Shown here piece after piece: positions 15,411 through 24,235 of a stretch of DNA of 64,000 bases (the first letter of the stretch is position 1; every line of letters starts with the position of its first letter). The stretch is taken from positions 806,001-870,000 of the forward strand of contig NZ_FRAM01000002.1 in assembly GCF_900142325.1 (NCBI RefSeq), given 5' to 3'. The translations under genes were made by a program, and so were the position numbers. The stretch is from Epilithonimonas mollis (lineage in GTDB: Bacteria > Bacteroidota > Bacteroidia > Flavobacteriales > Weeksellaceae). The notes below the pieces were generated by a model that saw nothing but the letters and a program-made list of their open reading frames with translations, was not told the DNA's origin and made no database searches.

Positions 15411-17063
15411 TTAATACAAAATTTTATAGTATTCATCGGCCATTCTATCACTGTTGAATTGATATTTCACATCATCCATTGCAGTTTGTACAATCTTTCT
15501 CCATTGATTTGGATTTTCGTAATAGGTTGGGATAATCTGGTTTTCCAGAACATCATACAGATTATTGAGGTCAAACTGATCTTGCTCAACTTGTGACCAA
15601 TGGTTATAATCTGCTTGTGGAACTACAAAAGAATTTTCTCCATTTTTTGCAAATTCAGGGATCCAGCCGTCGTCAGTGGAAAGGTTGACGGAGCCGTTCA
15701 TGGAAGCAGTCATTCCGCTTGTTCCGGAAGCTTCTCTCGGGACTCTTGGGTTGTTCAGCCAGATGTCAGATCCTTGTTTCAGAGATTTGCTTAATGATAA
15801 TTCGTAACCTGTGAGAACCGCCATGTTCTTATGATTTTTACTTTCCTCAACCAGGTTATTGAACGTAGAAATTGCACCGTAATCCATCGGATAAGGCTTG
15901 CCCGCCCAGATAATCTGAACCGGATATTTGCTGTTTTCCAGCATTTTTCTGAAGCGTTCCTTGTCTGCTAAAAGAAGGTCTGCTCTTTTGTAACCAGCAA
16001 AACGTCTTGCCCAGACAATCGTCAGTACATTGGGGTCGAAGATTTTACCTGTCTGATCTGCAACGATCTTGAAAGTTCTTTTCTTAAGATGTTTTTTGCG
16101 GTAATCGAAAAGTGCATCATCACTTTCGTCTTTGGAATCGTATAATGGTTTGTCCGCCCAATATTTGAATTCCTGAGCGTTTGTAATAGATTTGATTTCA
16201 CAGATTCCCGGATATTTGCTCCACATCTCTCTGGACACAACACCATGGAGCTGGGAAACGCCGTTAGAAATCCTGGACATTCTCAAAGCACAAAGCGAAT
16301 GATTGAATCTTTCATCCTCAACACCCTCGATTTTTTTAACTTCATCAATCGTAAGACCGCAGAAGTAGGACATGTCATGGCAGAGATGAATATTGTGTCT
16401 TTCGTTTCCTGCTTCTTCCGGCGTGTGTGTGGTGAAAACCAGTTTTTCTTTAACTTTGGAAATATCGCCGCCATATTTTCTCAAAAGATAGAATGCTGCA
16501 GGCAAACCGTGCGCCTCGTTAAGGTGATAGATGTCCCTTTCGAAGTTCATCTCATCCAGTAGCTTTGCTCCTCCTTTTCCAAGAAGGATGTACTGTGCCA
16601 GTTTTGTAGACTCGTTGGCGTCGTATAACCTGTGAGAGATCGTTTTTGAAAGGTGGTCGTTTTCCGGAACATCTGTACTAAGGAAAAACATCGGGCAGGT
16701 CTTGAAAGTTTCAGGATTCAGATACCAGACTTTGACCCAGACCGGAGCATTGTGGATTTCGATCTGGAATTTGATACCCGTATCTTCCAGGAAGCTGTAC
16801 ATTTTTTTTGTCCAGATCGGATTAAGGGTTTGGTCTGCATTCCGGCTCTGGTCATAGTAGCCGTACTTCCACAAGATCCCGATTCCTACGAAGTCCTGTT
16901 TTAAGTTATAAGCACTTCTCATGTGTGATCCCGCAAGAAAGCCGAGTCCGCCGCTGTATATCTTGAGTGCCTGATCTATAGCAAATTCCATAGAGAAATA
17001 GGCAGTTCTTTTGGCGTAATTCGGATTGATGCTGTACGGCATCTTAAAGTTTTTGAAATCCAT
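15411..17063 (-). CDS. Alpha-glucan phosphorylase family protein (GT35), PLP lysine replaced
   Basis: The 550 residues match the short TIGR02094-type alpha-glucan phosphorylase: AYFSMEFAIDQALKIYSGGLGFLAGSH at the N terminus, VFTTHTPEEAGNERH, IVWARRFAGYKRADLLL, and WLNNPRVPREASGTSGMT. The enzyme releases glucose-1-phosphate from glycogen or maltodextrin using PLP. At the PLP position, EASGTSGMTASMNG has Thr452 (codon ACT, reverse strand, 15710-15708) where GMK is expected. Either this lineage has a PLP-free or altered enzyme, or the protein has lost phosphorylase activity. The rest of the active-site scaffold is intact. It stands alone with its own -7 box. Confidence 0.88.
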   Translation of the reverse strand: MDFKNFKMPYSINPNYAKRTAYFSMEFAIDQALKIYSGGLGFLAGSHMRSAYNLKQDFVGIGILWKYGYYDQSRNADQTLNPIWTKKMYSFLEDTGIKFQIEIHNAPVWVKVWYLNPETFKTCPMFFLSTDVPENDHLSKTISHRLYDANESTKLAQYILLGKGGAKLLDEMNFERDIYHLNEAHGLPAAFYLLRKYGGDISKVKEKLVFTTHTPEEAGNERHNIHLCHDMSYFCGLTIDEVKKIEGVEDERFNHSLCALRMSRISNGVSQLHGVVSREMWSKYPGICEIKSITNAQEFKYWADKPLYDSKDESDDALFDYRKKHLKKRTFKIVADQTGKIFDPNVLTIVWARRFAGYKRADLLLADKERFRKMLENSKYPVQIIWAGKPYPMDYGAISTFNNLVEESKNHKNMAVLTGYELSLSKSLKQGSDIWLNNPRVPREASGTSGMTASMNGSVNLSTDDGWIPEFAKNGENSFVVPQADYNHWSQVEQDQFDLNNLYDVLENQIIPTYYENPNQWRKIVQTAMDDVKYQFNSDRMADEYYKILY

Positions 17064-17101
17064 AGTTTGTATATATGTTTTTAAGGTCGTCTATAAGCTT
17101 G

Positions 17102-17109
17102 CAAATATA
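17102..17109 (-). promoter_or_regulatory. -7 box for the glucan phosphorylase gene
   Basis: TATATTTG followed by GC on the reverse strand, 39 bases from the start codon. The -33 region holds only TTTC. Confidence 0.45.
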
Positions 17110-17263
17110 ATAATTAGTTGCGAAAGGCCAGATGTCGGATGTCAGGTGGTTGTCAGTCATTGAAAAACAATTGTTAGGAGTTTTGTTAAATTTTATTCAT
17201 ATAAGTATTTTGTAATCAATTATTTATTAAATTAGATCAGGTTTAATTTCTAATAAAAATGAC

Positions 17264-18043
17264 ATGATTTTTTGTGAAGACCTTCTGAAGAATCTGGAAA
17301 TCTGTGTTGTTTCCAAAGGTGGCCAGTCAGATAATCTGATAAAATGGTATGACTCTATCGGCAATGCCAACCTGCATGAACGCGAAGAATATCAGAAAAA
17401 AACCGAACTCCTGCTGCTCAATACGCTGTTCCAGCATTATCCCGAAATGGAAATCGAAAACCTGACCGGCGAGAGCCCTGATTTTATTATCAATTACAAA
17501 GGAAAGCGGATTGGTGTGGAAGTTTCGGAGATTATTAATCACTTTGAGCTTAAGAAAAAGGAAAGCTATATCAATCATATCTTTCGTACTGTGGAAAATC
17601 TGCTGTCGGAATATAAAAGTCTCTACGGCATCTACCATCTCAGCATAGATTATTTTCAGGACGAGTTTTACCTGCAGCCGGAACAGCTGATCCAACAGAT
17701 ATCGTCTGCCCTGACCAATAACAAAAAAACAAAATTCGTGAAGCATATCAGAAGAACGCCCCATAGAAAGGGCGTTCTTTTGTTTTTAGAATATCAGCTT
17801 TCTCTGTTTGACGAGCTGCATTCTGATAAGATTCTGGAAGTTATAGAAAAGAAAAACACAAAATATCACCTGTATAATAACAAAGCGAAAGAATGCTGGC
17901 TGGTATTGGTTTCCAATATGCACAATATCGCTTCCAGATATAGCTATATCCATCAGAAAGAGGAATTAAAAAAAGTAAAAAGCCCTTTTACAAAGATCCT
18001 CCATCTGGAAAATCTCTACAGTCAGATGATGGTGATCAAATGA
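17264..18043 (+). CDS. Hypothetical protein, PD-(D/E)xK-nuclease-like core
   Basis: I do not recognise a named family for these 259 residues. Residues 71-90 read SPDFIINYKGKRIGVEVSEI, which fits the strand-turn-strand of the PD-(D/E)xK nuclease fold with Asp73 and Glu86. The usual Lys of the ExK step is Ser88, so activity is uncertain. A helix-rich N terminus (residues 35-58) precedes this, and a mixed C-terminal half with KGVLLFLEYQ and WLVLVSNMHN follows. There is no signal peptide or membrane segment. The gene is solitary, with no methylase or toxin-antitoxin partner nearby. It could be a restriction-like or repair nuclease remnant. Confidence 0.5.
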   Translation: MIFCEDLLKNLEICVVSKGGQSDNLIKWYDSIGNANLHEREEYQKKTELLLLNTLFQHYPEMEIENLTGESPDFIINYKGKRIGVEVSEIINHFELKKKESYINHIFRTVENLLSEYKSLYGIYHLSIDYFQDEFYLQPEQLIQQISSALTNNKKTKFVKHIRRTPHRKGVLLFLEYQLSLFDELHSDKILEVIEKKNTKYHLYNNKAKECWLVLVSNMHNIASRYSYIHQKEELKKVKSPFTKILHLENLYSQMMVIK

Positions 18044-18227
18044 TTTTCAACAAACCTAAAAAATCAGCCTAACTTTCAGGGGAAAGTACGTCTGCTGTTT
18101 TTAGAATATCCCGGTTTTGATTTTAATTGAACATTAATTGTCTGTGAAGTATTATGATAATCCGTAGTAGTTATATCATGGTTTTCAGGAATGTTAATTG
18201 ATTTTAAATCAATTATAAAGCAATGAT

Positions 18228-18235
18228 TATCTTTG
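18228..18235 (+). promoter_or_regulatory. -7 box for the first giant secreted protein
   Basis: TATCTTTG, about 75 bases before the start codon. The duplicated string TTATGAAAACAAA (18291-18303 and 18308-18320) surrounds the start; only the second ATG is in frame with the gene. Confidence 0.4.
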
Positions 18236-18309
18236 TGTTAAGCTTTTATTTTAACAGTTTTCAGCCTGTGTCATAAGTTATATTTGTTTGCTTATGAAAA
18301 CAAAATATT

Positions 18310-21300
18310 ATGAAAACAAATTTATACTCAAGGAAGCGATGTTTCTTTAAAAGCTCTTTAAAATTCTTTTCATTTTTCTTTTTATTATTATCAGGTCTTC
18401 ATGTATCCGGACAGAAGTTGATCATCTCCCAGGTTTATGAGGGTGCAAGTAATGATAAATGGATAGAAATAACTAATGTCGGAACTAGCACTATCGATAT
18501 GGCTGCAGGCGGTTATAAGCTTGGAATATGGAGTGTAGGGGGAGATACCGGAAATGGGGCAATAAGCGGTGCGCCGTCATCTTCCATCGTTTTGTCAGGG
18601 ACATTAGCCGCCGGTGCCAGTTACCTTATGAGGAACAGCAGCGCCAGTACTACTGTACCTCATAATCCTATGCCTACTGCTAATTCTTTTAATACTTCTG
18701 TTGCGGCATTTAATGGTAATGATGCTGTAGCAATTTTTACAGGGACTAGCACAATTGTGGACGCTTTTGGCGTAGGGATCAATAATAAGGATATCTCATA
18801 TCACAGAAATGCTAATATTCTGTCATCGAATGCCGCTTTTACCACATCAGAATGGACAACCAGAACTTTGGCTCAGATAGCATCGGCTACCAATACAGCT
18901 ACTGAATATATTGGCAAGCATATATATGGTGCTGTCAATTATACCCTTACTTATAGTGGTAATGGCTATACATCCGGAACATTGCCGGCAGCGGTAAGTA
19001 ATCCTTCAGGAACCAGTATCACATTGCCAAGTACTACGATTATCAGAACCGGATATATTTTTTCCGGTTGGAACGCCAGTGCTGCCGGTAACGGTTTGAA
19101 CTATAGTGCGGGTGCAAGCTATTCTATGCCGGCAGCAGCTACAACATTGTATGCAAGATGGGCTTATAGTATTACTTATAACGGTAATGATAATACAGGA
19201 GGATCTGCTCCCACAGCTCAGACAGGATATAATAGTCTGGCTACAACATTAAGTGGGGCTGGTACACTCACAAGAACTGGATATACATTCGGCGGATGGA
19301 AAACTACCTCGGTCGGGACAACAGCAAATTATGCTGCAGGAGTTTCCTATACGCATTCAGGTTCTAATGCTTCGGTAACCCTTTATGCCCATTGGATACC
19401 GGATACGCCAATATTTCATGTTTCTCCGGCTTCTTTGTCAGGTTTCAGTTATGTTGAAAGTAATGGCTCTTCCGCTGTAAAATCATTTATACTTAGCGGC
19501 AGTAATCTTGAAAATACAGACACCGATCCTGTGGAACTTATAACAGTGGATGATAAATTTGAAATTGCTGAAAACACAACAGGATACTGGGGTCATACTA
19601 TAGAACTTTCTTCTGCTTACACTGGTGCCGAGAAAACCATTTATGTACGTTTAAAAGCAGGTCTGGTTGCTAATGCAAATTATACAGACACAATCCTGAT
19701 AACCGGAGGAGGGACAATGGAACCGGCTTTCGCCGAGGTTAATCTTTCGGGTTCGGTTTCAGCTTGTCTAGCACCCACATCGCAATCATCAGTATCGTCA
19801 TTTGCATCCGTTACATCATCGGTAATGACAGTGAACTTAGCTTTGGGAAATGGCGTTGGGAGAATAGTTAAGGTTAATACAACCAATAGCTTTACAGACC
19901 CGCTTAGCTCTGATGTTTTACCTGCCGCAGATGCGGTTTACACAGGAAGCGGAGAACAGGTGGTTTATGCCGGTACAGGCAATAGTGTATCGGTGAGTGG
20001 TCTGTCAGCATCCACAATTTATCATTACAGAGTTTATGAATATAATGTGTGTTCCGGAAATTACATATACGGTACAGGAACCGTTACCAATAATCCGCGC
20101 AGCCAGATTACTGCTTGTGATTTGCCTGCAACTCCGAACGGTGAAGTGACACCATCGGAAAATCCAGCTTGCGGTTCCACAACGCTTATGTATGAACATG
20201 GTACCAATCAGCCGCAGGCAGGCATTACTTATTATTGGCAGACTGCTACTAATGGTACTTCTACGGCTTTTCCTGTAACTTCCCCTTATACAGCAACTGC
20301 ATCCGGCAATTATTATGTACGGGCTTATAACGGATTTTGCTGGAGTAATGGTTCTTATGTAACCCAAAAACCTATAGCAATTATTACCTCGGCAAGTATC
20401 AGCACGCAGCCGGCAAATCAAAGTGGTTTGGCAGGGGATAGTGTGAGCTTCACGGTTGCAGCTTCCGGATCTGCACCATTTAGTTACCAATGGCAGGAAA
20501 GCCTTATAGGCGAAGAGGGTTCATGGGTTAATATAGGGTCGAGCAGCAATACACTTATGCTCAATAATGTGTCATTGTCAAAAAGCGGATATAAATACCG
20601 TGTGATTGTAAGCAATGATTGTGGAAGTAAAACATCTGATTCGGCAACGCTTACTGTTACTCAGGGATCGTGTATGGCGGAAACATTTACTAATATAACT
20701 ACAAGTGCGTCATCGTATGCAGACAGAACCTGGACTGGAGACAATGGCGATGTCTGGGAAGCAACAAGAGCAAGAACAGATAGAACATTGAATGGCAAAG
20801 CAATTACCACAAATGGTTCCGGATCTATAACTTCTCCCGCACATGCCGGAGGGATGGGAACACTGAAATTTAATTATGTCCGCGATTTCTCAGGAACTTC
20901 TTCCAGAACAATTGAAGTCTGGGTAAATGGCGTCAAAATAGGCAGCGATATTACGGTTTCTCCATCTTCTGATGTGATTGTTCAATATTCTCAGGAAATT
21001 AATATAGGTGGCGAAGTATCTCTGGAATTACGAACCTCAGGTTCGCAGATTAAAATAGATGATATTGAATGGACTTGTTATACACCAGTCTGTACACCCG
21101 CAACAATTACAGCCTTTCCCACAAGTGGCCCTGCCAATACAATTGTAACCATCATGGGAACGAATTTCGACTCCGGCTCAACAGTAAAATTCGGAACTGT
21201 GACAGCCGTTGCGGAATATATAAGCCCAACGAGATTAAAAGCAATTGTGCCTGAAGCTGCGAATGGTAATATCAGTGTAGATACTGCACTTGTCTGTGAT

Positions 21301-23757
21301 TCCCAAACCCCTTTTACTGTGATCAGGGGTGAAACAGCCGGATGTGAATCTATTCCTGCAGGTACGGGAAGTGCAGGTGCTTCTGATATTTTCATTTACG
21401 AAGTGTATGATGAGAATGGCGGCAATGGCGGTATAGTTACACTATATAACAGAACAGGAGCAACGGTAGATCTTGCCGGATATTCAATTCAAAAAGCAAA
21501 TGATTATGGTGGTAGTTATACATCTTATGCCAACCTTAGCGGAACTATTGAGCCGGGAGCGGTTGCTGTGATTGGTGTCAGTGCATCAAAATGTGGCTAT
21601 ACATCAACTGGAAACGGAGGTTTCGGAGCAGCAGGATTTGGATCTAATGATGGAATCAGAATTATGAAAGGAGGTGTAATTATTGATGATTTCAAAGCCC
21701 CTAACTATGCAGGCTATTATTTAAAAAGAAAGAACGGATTCCTGTCTCCGAGAGCAATTTTCCTTGATAATGAATGGACGATACAGAATATTTCCCAAAA
21801 TGAATGCCTTGCAGATACGGTTGCGAAAGTTCCTGTAATAAAAAATCCGCCGGTAGTTACTGCACAGCCTTCTTATTCTGTTTCCTGTGATTTGGTGGAT
21901 GCTTCTTTGATTCTTACTGCAACAGAAGGTTATGAAGGAGGAAATGCTTTAGCGTATCAATGGTATGTTTTGACTACTTCAGGCGGTTGGAATGCTGTTG
22001 CTGATGGCGGTATATATTCCGGAGCGACGACCCGGACATTGAAGATTATAAATATTAATGGTCTTAATAATTATCAATATTACTGTCAGGTAAGAGAAAA
22101 TACTCAGACTTGCTATTCGGCCACTGATGCCACTCAGATCAAGGAAGCTTCCAATACCTGGACAAGCAATGTCTGGACGAATGGCACACCAGTTCCGGGA
22201 AGTAAGGTAATCATCTCAGGAAGTTATAATACTGAGAATAATGGTGCGCTTGATGTTTGTGATCTGACAATCAGTGCCGGAGGGAGTATCCGGATAAAAC
22301 CGAATTTTCCGGTGACCGTTAAAAAGAAAATCACCAACAATAGCAGTGCTACAAACTTTATTGTAGAGAATGACGCTAATCTTATCCAGGCTGATAATGT
22401 TACGAATGAAGGTTTGATTCAGGTTCAGCGACAGGTAACAGACATGAACAATGTTGCTTCACAGATGGATTACGTTTACTGGAGTTCGCCTGTTATCGGC
22501 CAAAGCATCAAAGGAACAACCGGTTTCTCGCCAAACACTCCGGCGAATGGCTTTTTGCAATACAATGAATCTAATGATAAGTTTACTGTAACTGCTGACA
22601 CCGAATTCCTGGCTGGGAAAGGCTATGCGATCCGTGCAGAAAACGGAGCGAACGGCTATTCAAAAACATACAGCTTCAGCGGAATCCCGAATAATGGAAA
22701 TATCCAATACCAAAACCTGAAATGGACAAATTCCGATCATGGCTATAATCTTGTAGGAAATCCTTATCCGTCAAATATCGATTTTGATTTATTACATGCA
22801 CAAAATTCGGACAAGATATTTTCCACCGTTTGGTTCTGGACGAATAATAATTACACCGCCGGACAGGTAGGATCCGGGTATAACGGGAACAATTATGCAG
22901 TCTATAACGGAACAGGCGGTTCGCCGGCGACTTATAATCCGGAGAATCCTTATGACGGTTCGGCCATTCCGGACGGGAAGATCAAAGTGGGGCAGGCCTT
23001 TATTATTCAGGCAAAGCAAATGGGAAAAGATCAGCCGTTTAATTTTAGCAATGCTGTTCGGGTGACGGATGACGGTCACTTTTATCAAAAATCGGTAAAG
23101 AATAGATTCTGGCTTAAAATGACGTCACCTTCCAACGTTGTGAACACGATCCTTATTGGTTATGTTAATGGTGCTACAGATGATTACGAGCCAGATTTTG
23201 ACAGCGAGTTATTTGCTGTGGGTTCAGATTCCTTTTATTCTTTGCTGAATTCAAAAAAATTGGCAATTCAGGGTAAGTCCGGTCATTTCTCGGCAGATGA
23301 TGTAATAGTTATTGGAAATGTGTTTTCTGTTGACGGAATGTACACAGTGAAACTTGAGAATGCTGAAGGCATATTTGGAGCAGGACAGAAAATTTACCTC
23401 AGAGATAAGCTGATTAATAAATATTTTGATCTGAGTAATTACCAAAGCTACAGCTTCACAGCAAGTAAGGGAACTGACCATAACCGTTTTGAAATAGTCT
23501 ACAAAGAAGGAACACTGGCTGTAAATCATGACGAAAATTCTGATTTTCAGATTTACAGAAGTATGGACGGCTTTGTAATCCATTCTTCCAAAATCCTTGG
23601 AAATATAGAATTGTATGACGCTGGCGGAAGGCTTGTCCGCAGATTATATTCCAGAGAGAAAAAGATGATTATTGATGATCGTGATTTGCCACACGGCGTC
23701 TATGTAATTAAGGCAGAAAATTCTATGGATTTAAAAATCAGGAAAATTATTAAATAA
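18310..23757 (+). CDS. Giant T9SS-secreted surface protein 1 (lamin-tail, InlB B-repeats, Ig, IPT)
   Basis: The 1815-residue protein starts with a signal peptide (to about residue 35). Domains: lamin-tail domain (36-200), two InlB B-repeats (about 208-285 and 286-362, each ending in LYARW or LYAHW), a beta region (364-485), Fn3-like (486-600), Ig-like (696-785), IPT/TIG (928-1005) and a second lamin-tail domain (1022-1160). The shared C-terminal block starts near 1281 and ends in a T9SS type A tail (1743-1815, ending VYVIKAENS then a basic end). T9SS exports such proteins and attaches them to the cell surface. An adhesin or matrix role is inferred; no enzyme domain is seen. First of four related genes. 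Confidence 0.88.
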   Translation: MKTNLYSRKRCFFKSSLKFFSFFFLLLSGLHVSGQKLIISQVYEGASNDKWIEITNVGTSTIDMAAGGYKLGIWSVGGDTGNGAISGAPSSSIVLSGTLAAGASYLMRNSSASTTVPHNPMPTANSFNTSVAAFNGNDAVAIFTGTSTIVDAFGVGINNKDISYHRNANILSSNAAFTTSEWTTRTLAQIASATNTATEYIGKHIYGAVNYTLTYSGNGYTSGTLPAAVSNPSGTSITLPSTTIIRTGYIFSGWNASAAGNGLNYSAGASYSMPAAATTLYARWAYSITYNGNDNTGGSAPTAQTGYNSLATTLSGAGTLTRTGYTFGGWKTTSVGTTANYAAGVSYTHSGSNASVTLYAHWIPDTPIFHVSPASLSGFSYVESNGSSAVKSFILSGSNLENTDTDPVELITVDDKFEIAENTTGYWGHTIELSSAYTGAEKTIYVRLKAGLVANANYTDTILITGGGTMEPAFAEVNLSGSVSACLAPTSQSSVSSFASVTSSVMTVNLALGNGVGRIVKVNTTNSFTDPLSSDVLPAADAVYTGSGEQVVYAGTGNSVSVSGLSASTIYHYRVYEYNVCSGNYIYGTGTVTNNPRSQITACDLPATPNGEVTPSENPACGSTTLMYEHGTNQPQAGITYYWQTATNGTSTAFPVTSPYTATASGNYYVRAYNGFCWSNGSYVTQKPIAIITSASISTQPANQSGLAGDSVSFTVAASGSAPFSYQWQESLIGEEGSWVNIGSSSNTLMLNNVSLSKSGYKYRVIVSNDCGSKTSDSATLTVTQGSCMAETFTNITTSASSYADRTWTGDNGDVWEATRARTDRTLNGKAITTNGSGSITSPAHAGGMGTLKFNYVRDFSGTSSRTIEVWVNGVKIGSDITVSPSSDVIVQYSQEINIGGEVSLELRTSGSQIKIDDIEWTCYTPVCTPATITAFPTSGPANTIVTIMGTNFDSGSTVKFGTVTAVAEYISPTRLKAIVPEAANGNISVDTALVCDSQTPFTVIRGETAGCESIPAGTGSAGASDIFIYEVYDENGGNGGIVTLYNRTGATVDLAGYSIQKANDYGGSYTSYANLSGTIEPGAVAVIGVSASKCGYTSTGNGGFGAAGFGSNDGIRIMKGGVIIDDFKAPNYAGYYLKRKNGFLSPRAIFLDNEWTIQNISQNECLADTVAKVPVIKNPPVVTAQPSYSVSCDLVDASLILTATEGYEGGNALAYQWYVLTTSGGWNAVADGGIYSGATTRTLKIININGLNNYQYYCQVRENTQTCYSATDATQIKEASNTWTSNVWTNGTPVPGSKVIISGSYNTENNGALDVCDLTISAGGSIRIKPNFPVTVKKKITNNSSATNFIVENDANLIQADNVTNEGLIQVQRQVTDMNNVASQMDYVYWSSPVIGQSIKGTTGFSPNTPANGFLQYNESNDKFTVTADTEFLAGKGYAIRAENGANGYSKTYSFSGIPNNGNIQYQNLKWTNSDHGYNLVGNPYPSNIDFDLLHAQNSDKIFSTVWFWTNNNYTAGQVGSGYNGNNYAVYNGTGGSPATYNPENPYDGSAIPDGKIKVGQAFIIQAKQMGKDQPFNFSNAVRVTDDGHFYQKSVKNRFWLKMTSPSNVVNTILIGYVNGATDDYEPDFDSELFAVGSDSFYSLLNSKKLAIQGKSGHFSADDVIVIGNVFSVDGMYTVKLENAEGIFGAGQKIYLRDKLINKYFDLSNYQSYSFTASKGTDHNRFEIVYKEGTLAVNHDENSDFQIYRSMDGFVIHSSKILGNIELYDAGGRLVRRLYSREKKMIIDDRDLPHGVYVIKAENSMDLKIRKIIK
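22150..23757 (+). repeat. Shared C-terminal module, copy 1
   Basis: Encodes WTNGTP, SGSYNT, VYWSSP, GKGYAIRAEN, GNPYPSNIDF, NRFWLKMTSP, RFEIVYK and the sorting tail. The same order occurs in all four giant genes. With copy 2 it shares an exact 31-base stretch (22556-22586 with 29325-29355). Confidence 0.8.
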
Positions 23758-23775
23758 TTCTAAAAATTACCATGG

Positions 23776-23806
23776 AAAACCACCTCGGAAAGAGGTGGTT
23801 TTGTTT
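23776..23806 (+). terminator. Terminator after giant protein 1
   Basis: Eleven-pair stem AAAACCACCTC (23776-23786) / GAGGTGGTTTT (23792-23802), five-base loop, T-rich tail. Confidence 0.85.
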
Positions 23807-24204
23807 ATTAATGTGAATTAATTTTTACCAATAATATTTAATTATTTAAATTAATAATTCTGTTATAATCATTTATTTTTATATAATTCGTTTTAATAAA
23901 TATCTAATTTAATATTTAAGTAAATTACATATTTCCCTTGCTTATTTATAGTGATTACATGTGTTCTGAAATGATGATAAAAAGATACCTTGTCAAAAGC
24001 TCGGTCTTTAGCGGTATTTTGTAAAGTTCATCAAACAATCAATAAAAATGTTTCCGAAGGTTGACTTTATCATTAAAACAAAGTGAAAATAATAGTGCAA
24101 TTAACAAATGGAACTTATAAGTTAAAATTACATTTTTAGAAAATAATTGAAAGGCGGAAAGTGTTAAAATTTCATCAATTTATTTTCATATTTCAAATTA
24201 AGAC
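23807..24204. other. AT-rich intergenic spacer without a gene
   Basis: About 400 bases between the terminator and the next promoter. I see no reading frame, tRNA or clear hairpin. Several ATG-stop pairs are short. It may hold upstream regulatory sites for the second giant gene. Confidence 0.5.
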
Positions 24205-24212
24205 TATATTTG
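24205..24212 (+). promoter_or_regulatory. -7 box for giant protein 2
   Basis: TATATTTG, 23 bases before the start codon. No good -33 TTG is visible. Confidence 0.45.
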
Positions 24213-24235
24213 TTATAAATAAAACATAAAACCAG

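Noticed and set aside
18291..18320. Duplicated TTATGAAAACAAA around the first giant gene's start
   Set aside because: The first ATG opens a different frame; likely a chance or slippage duplication and not a second start.
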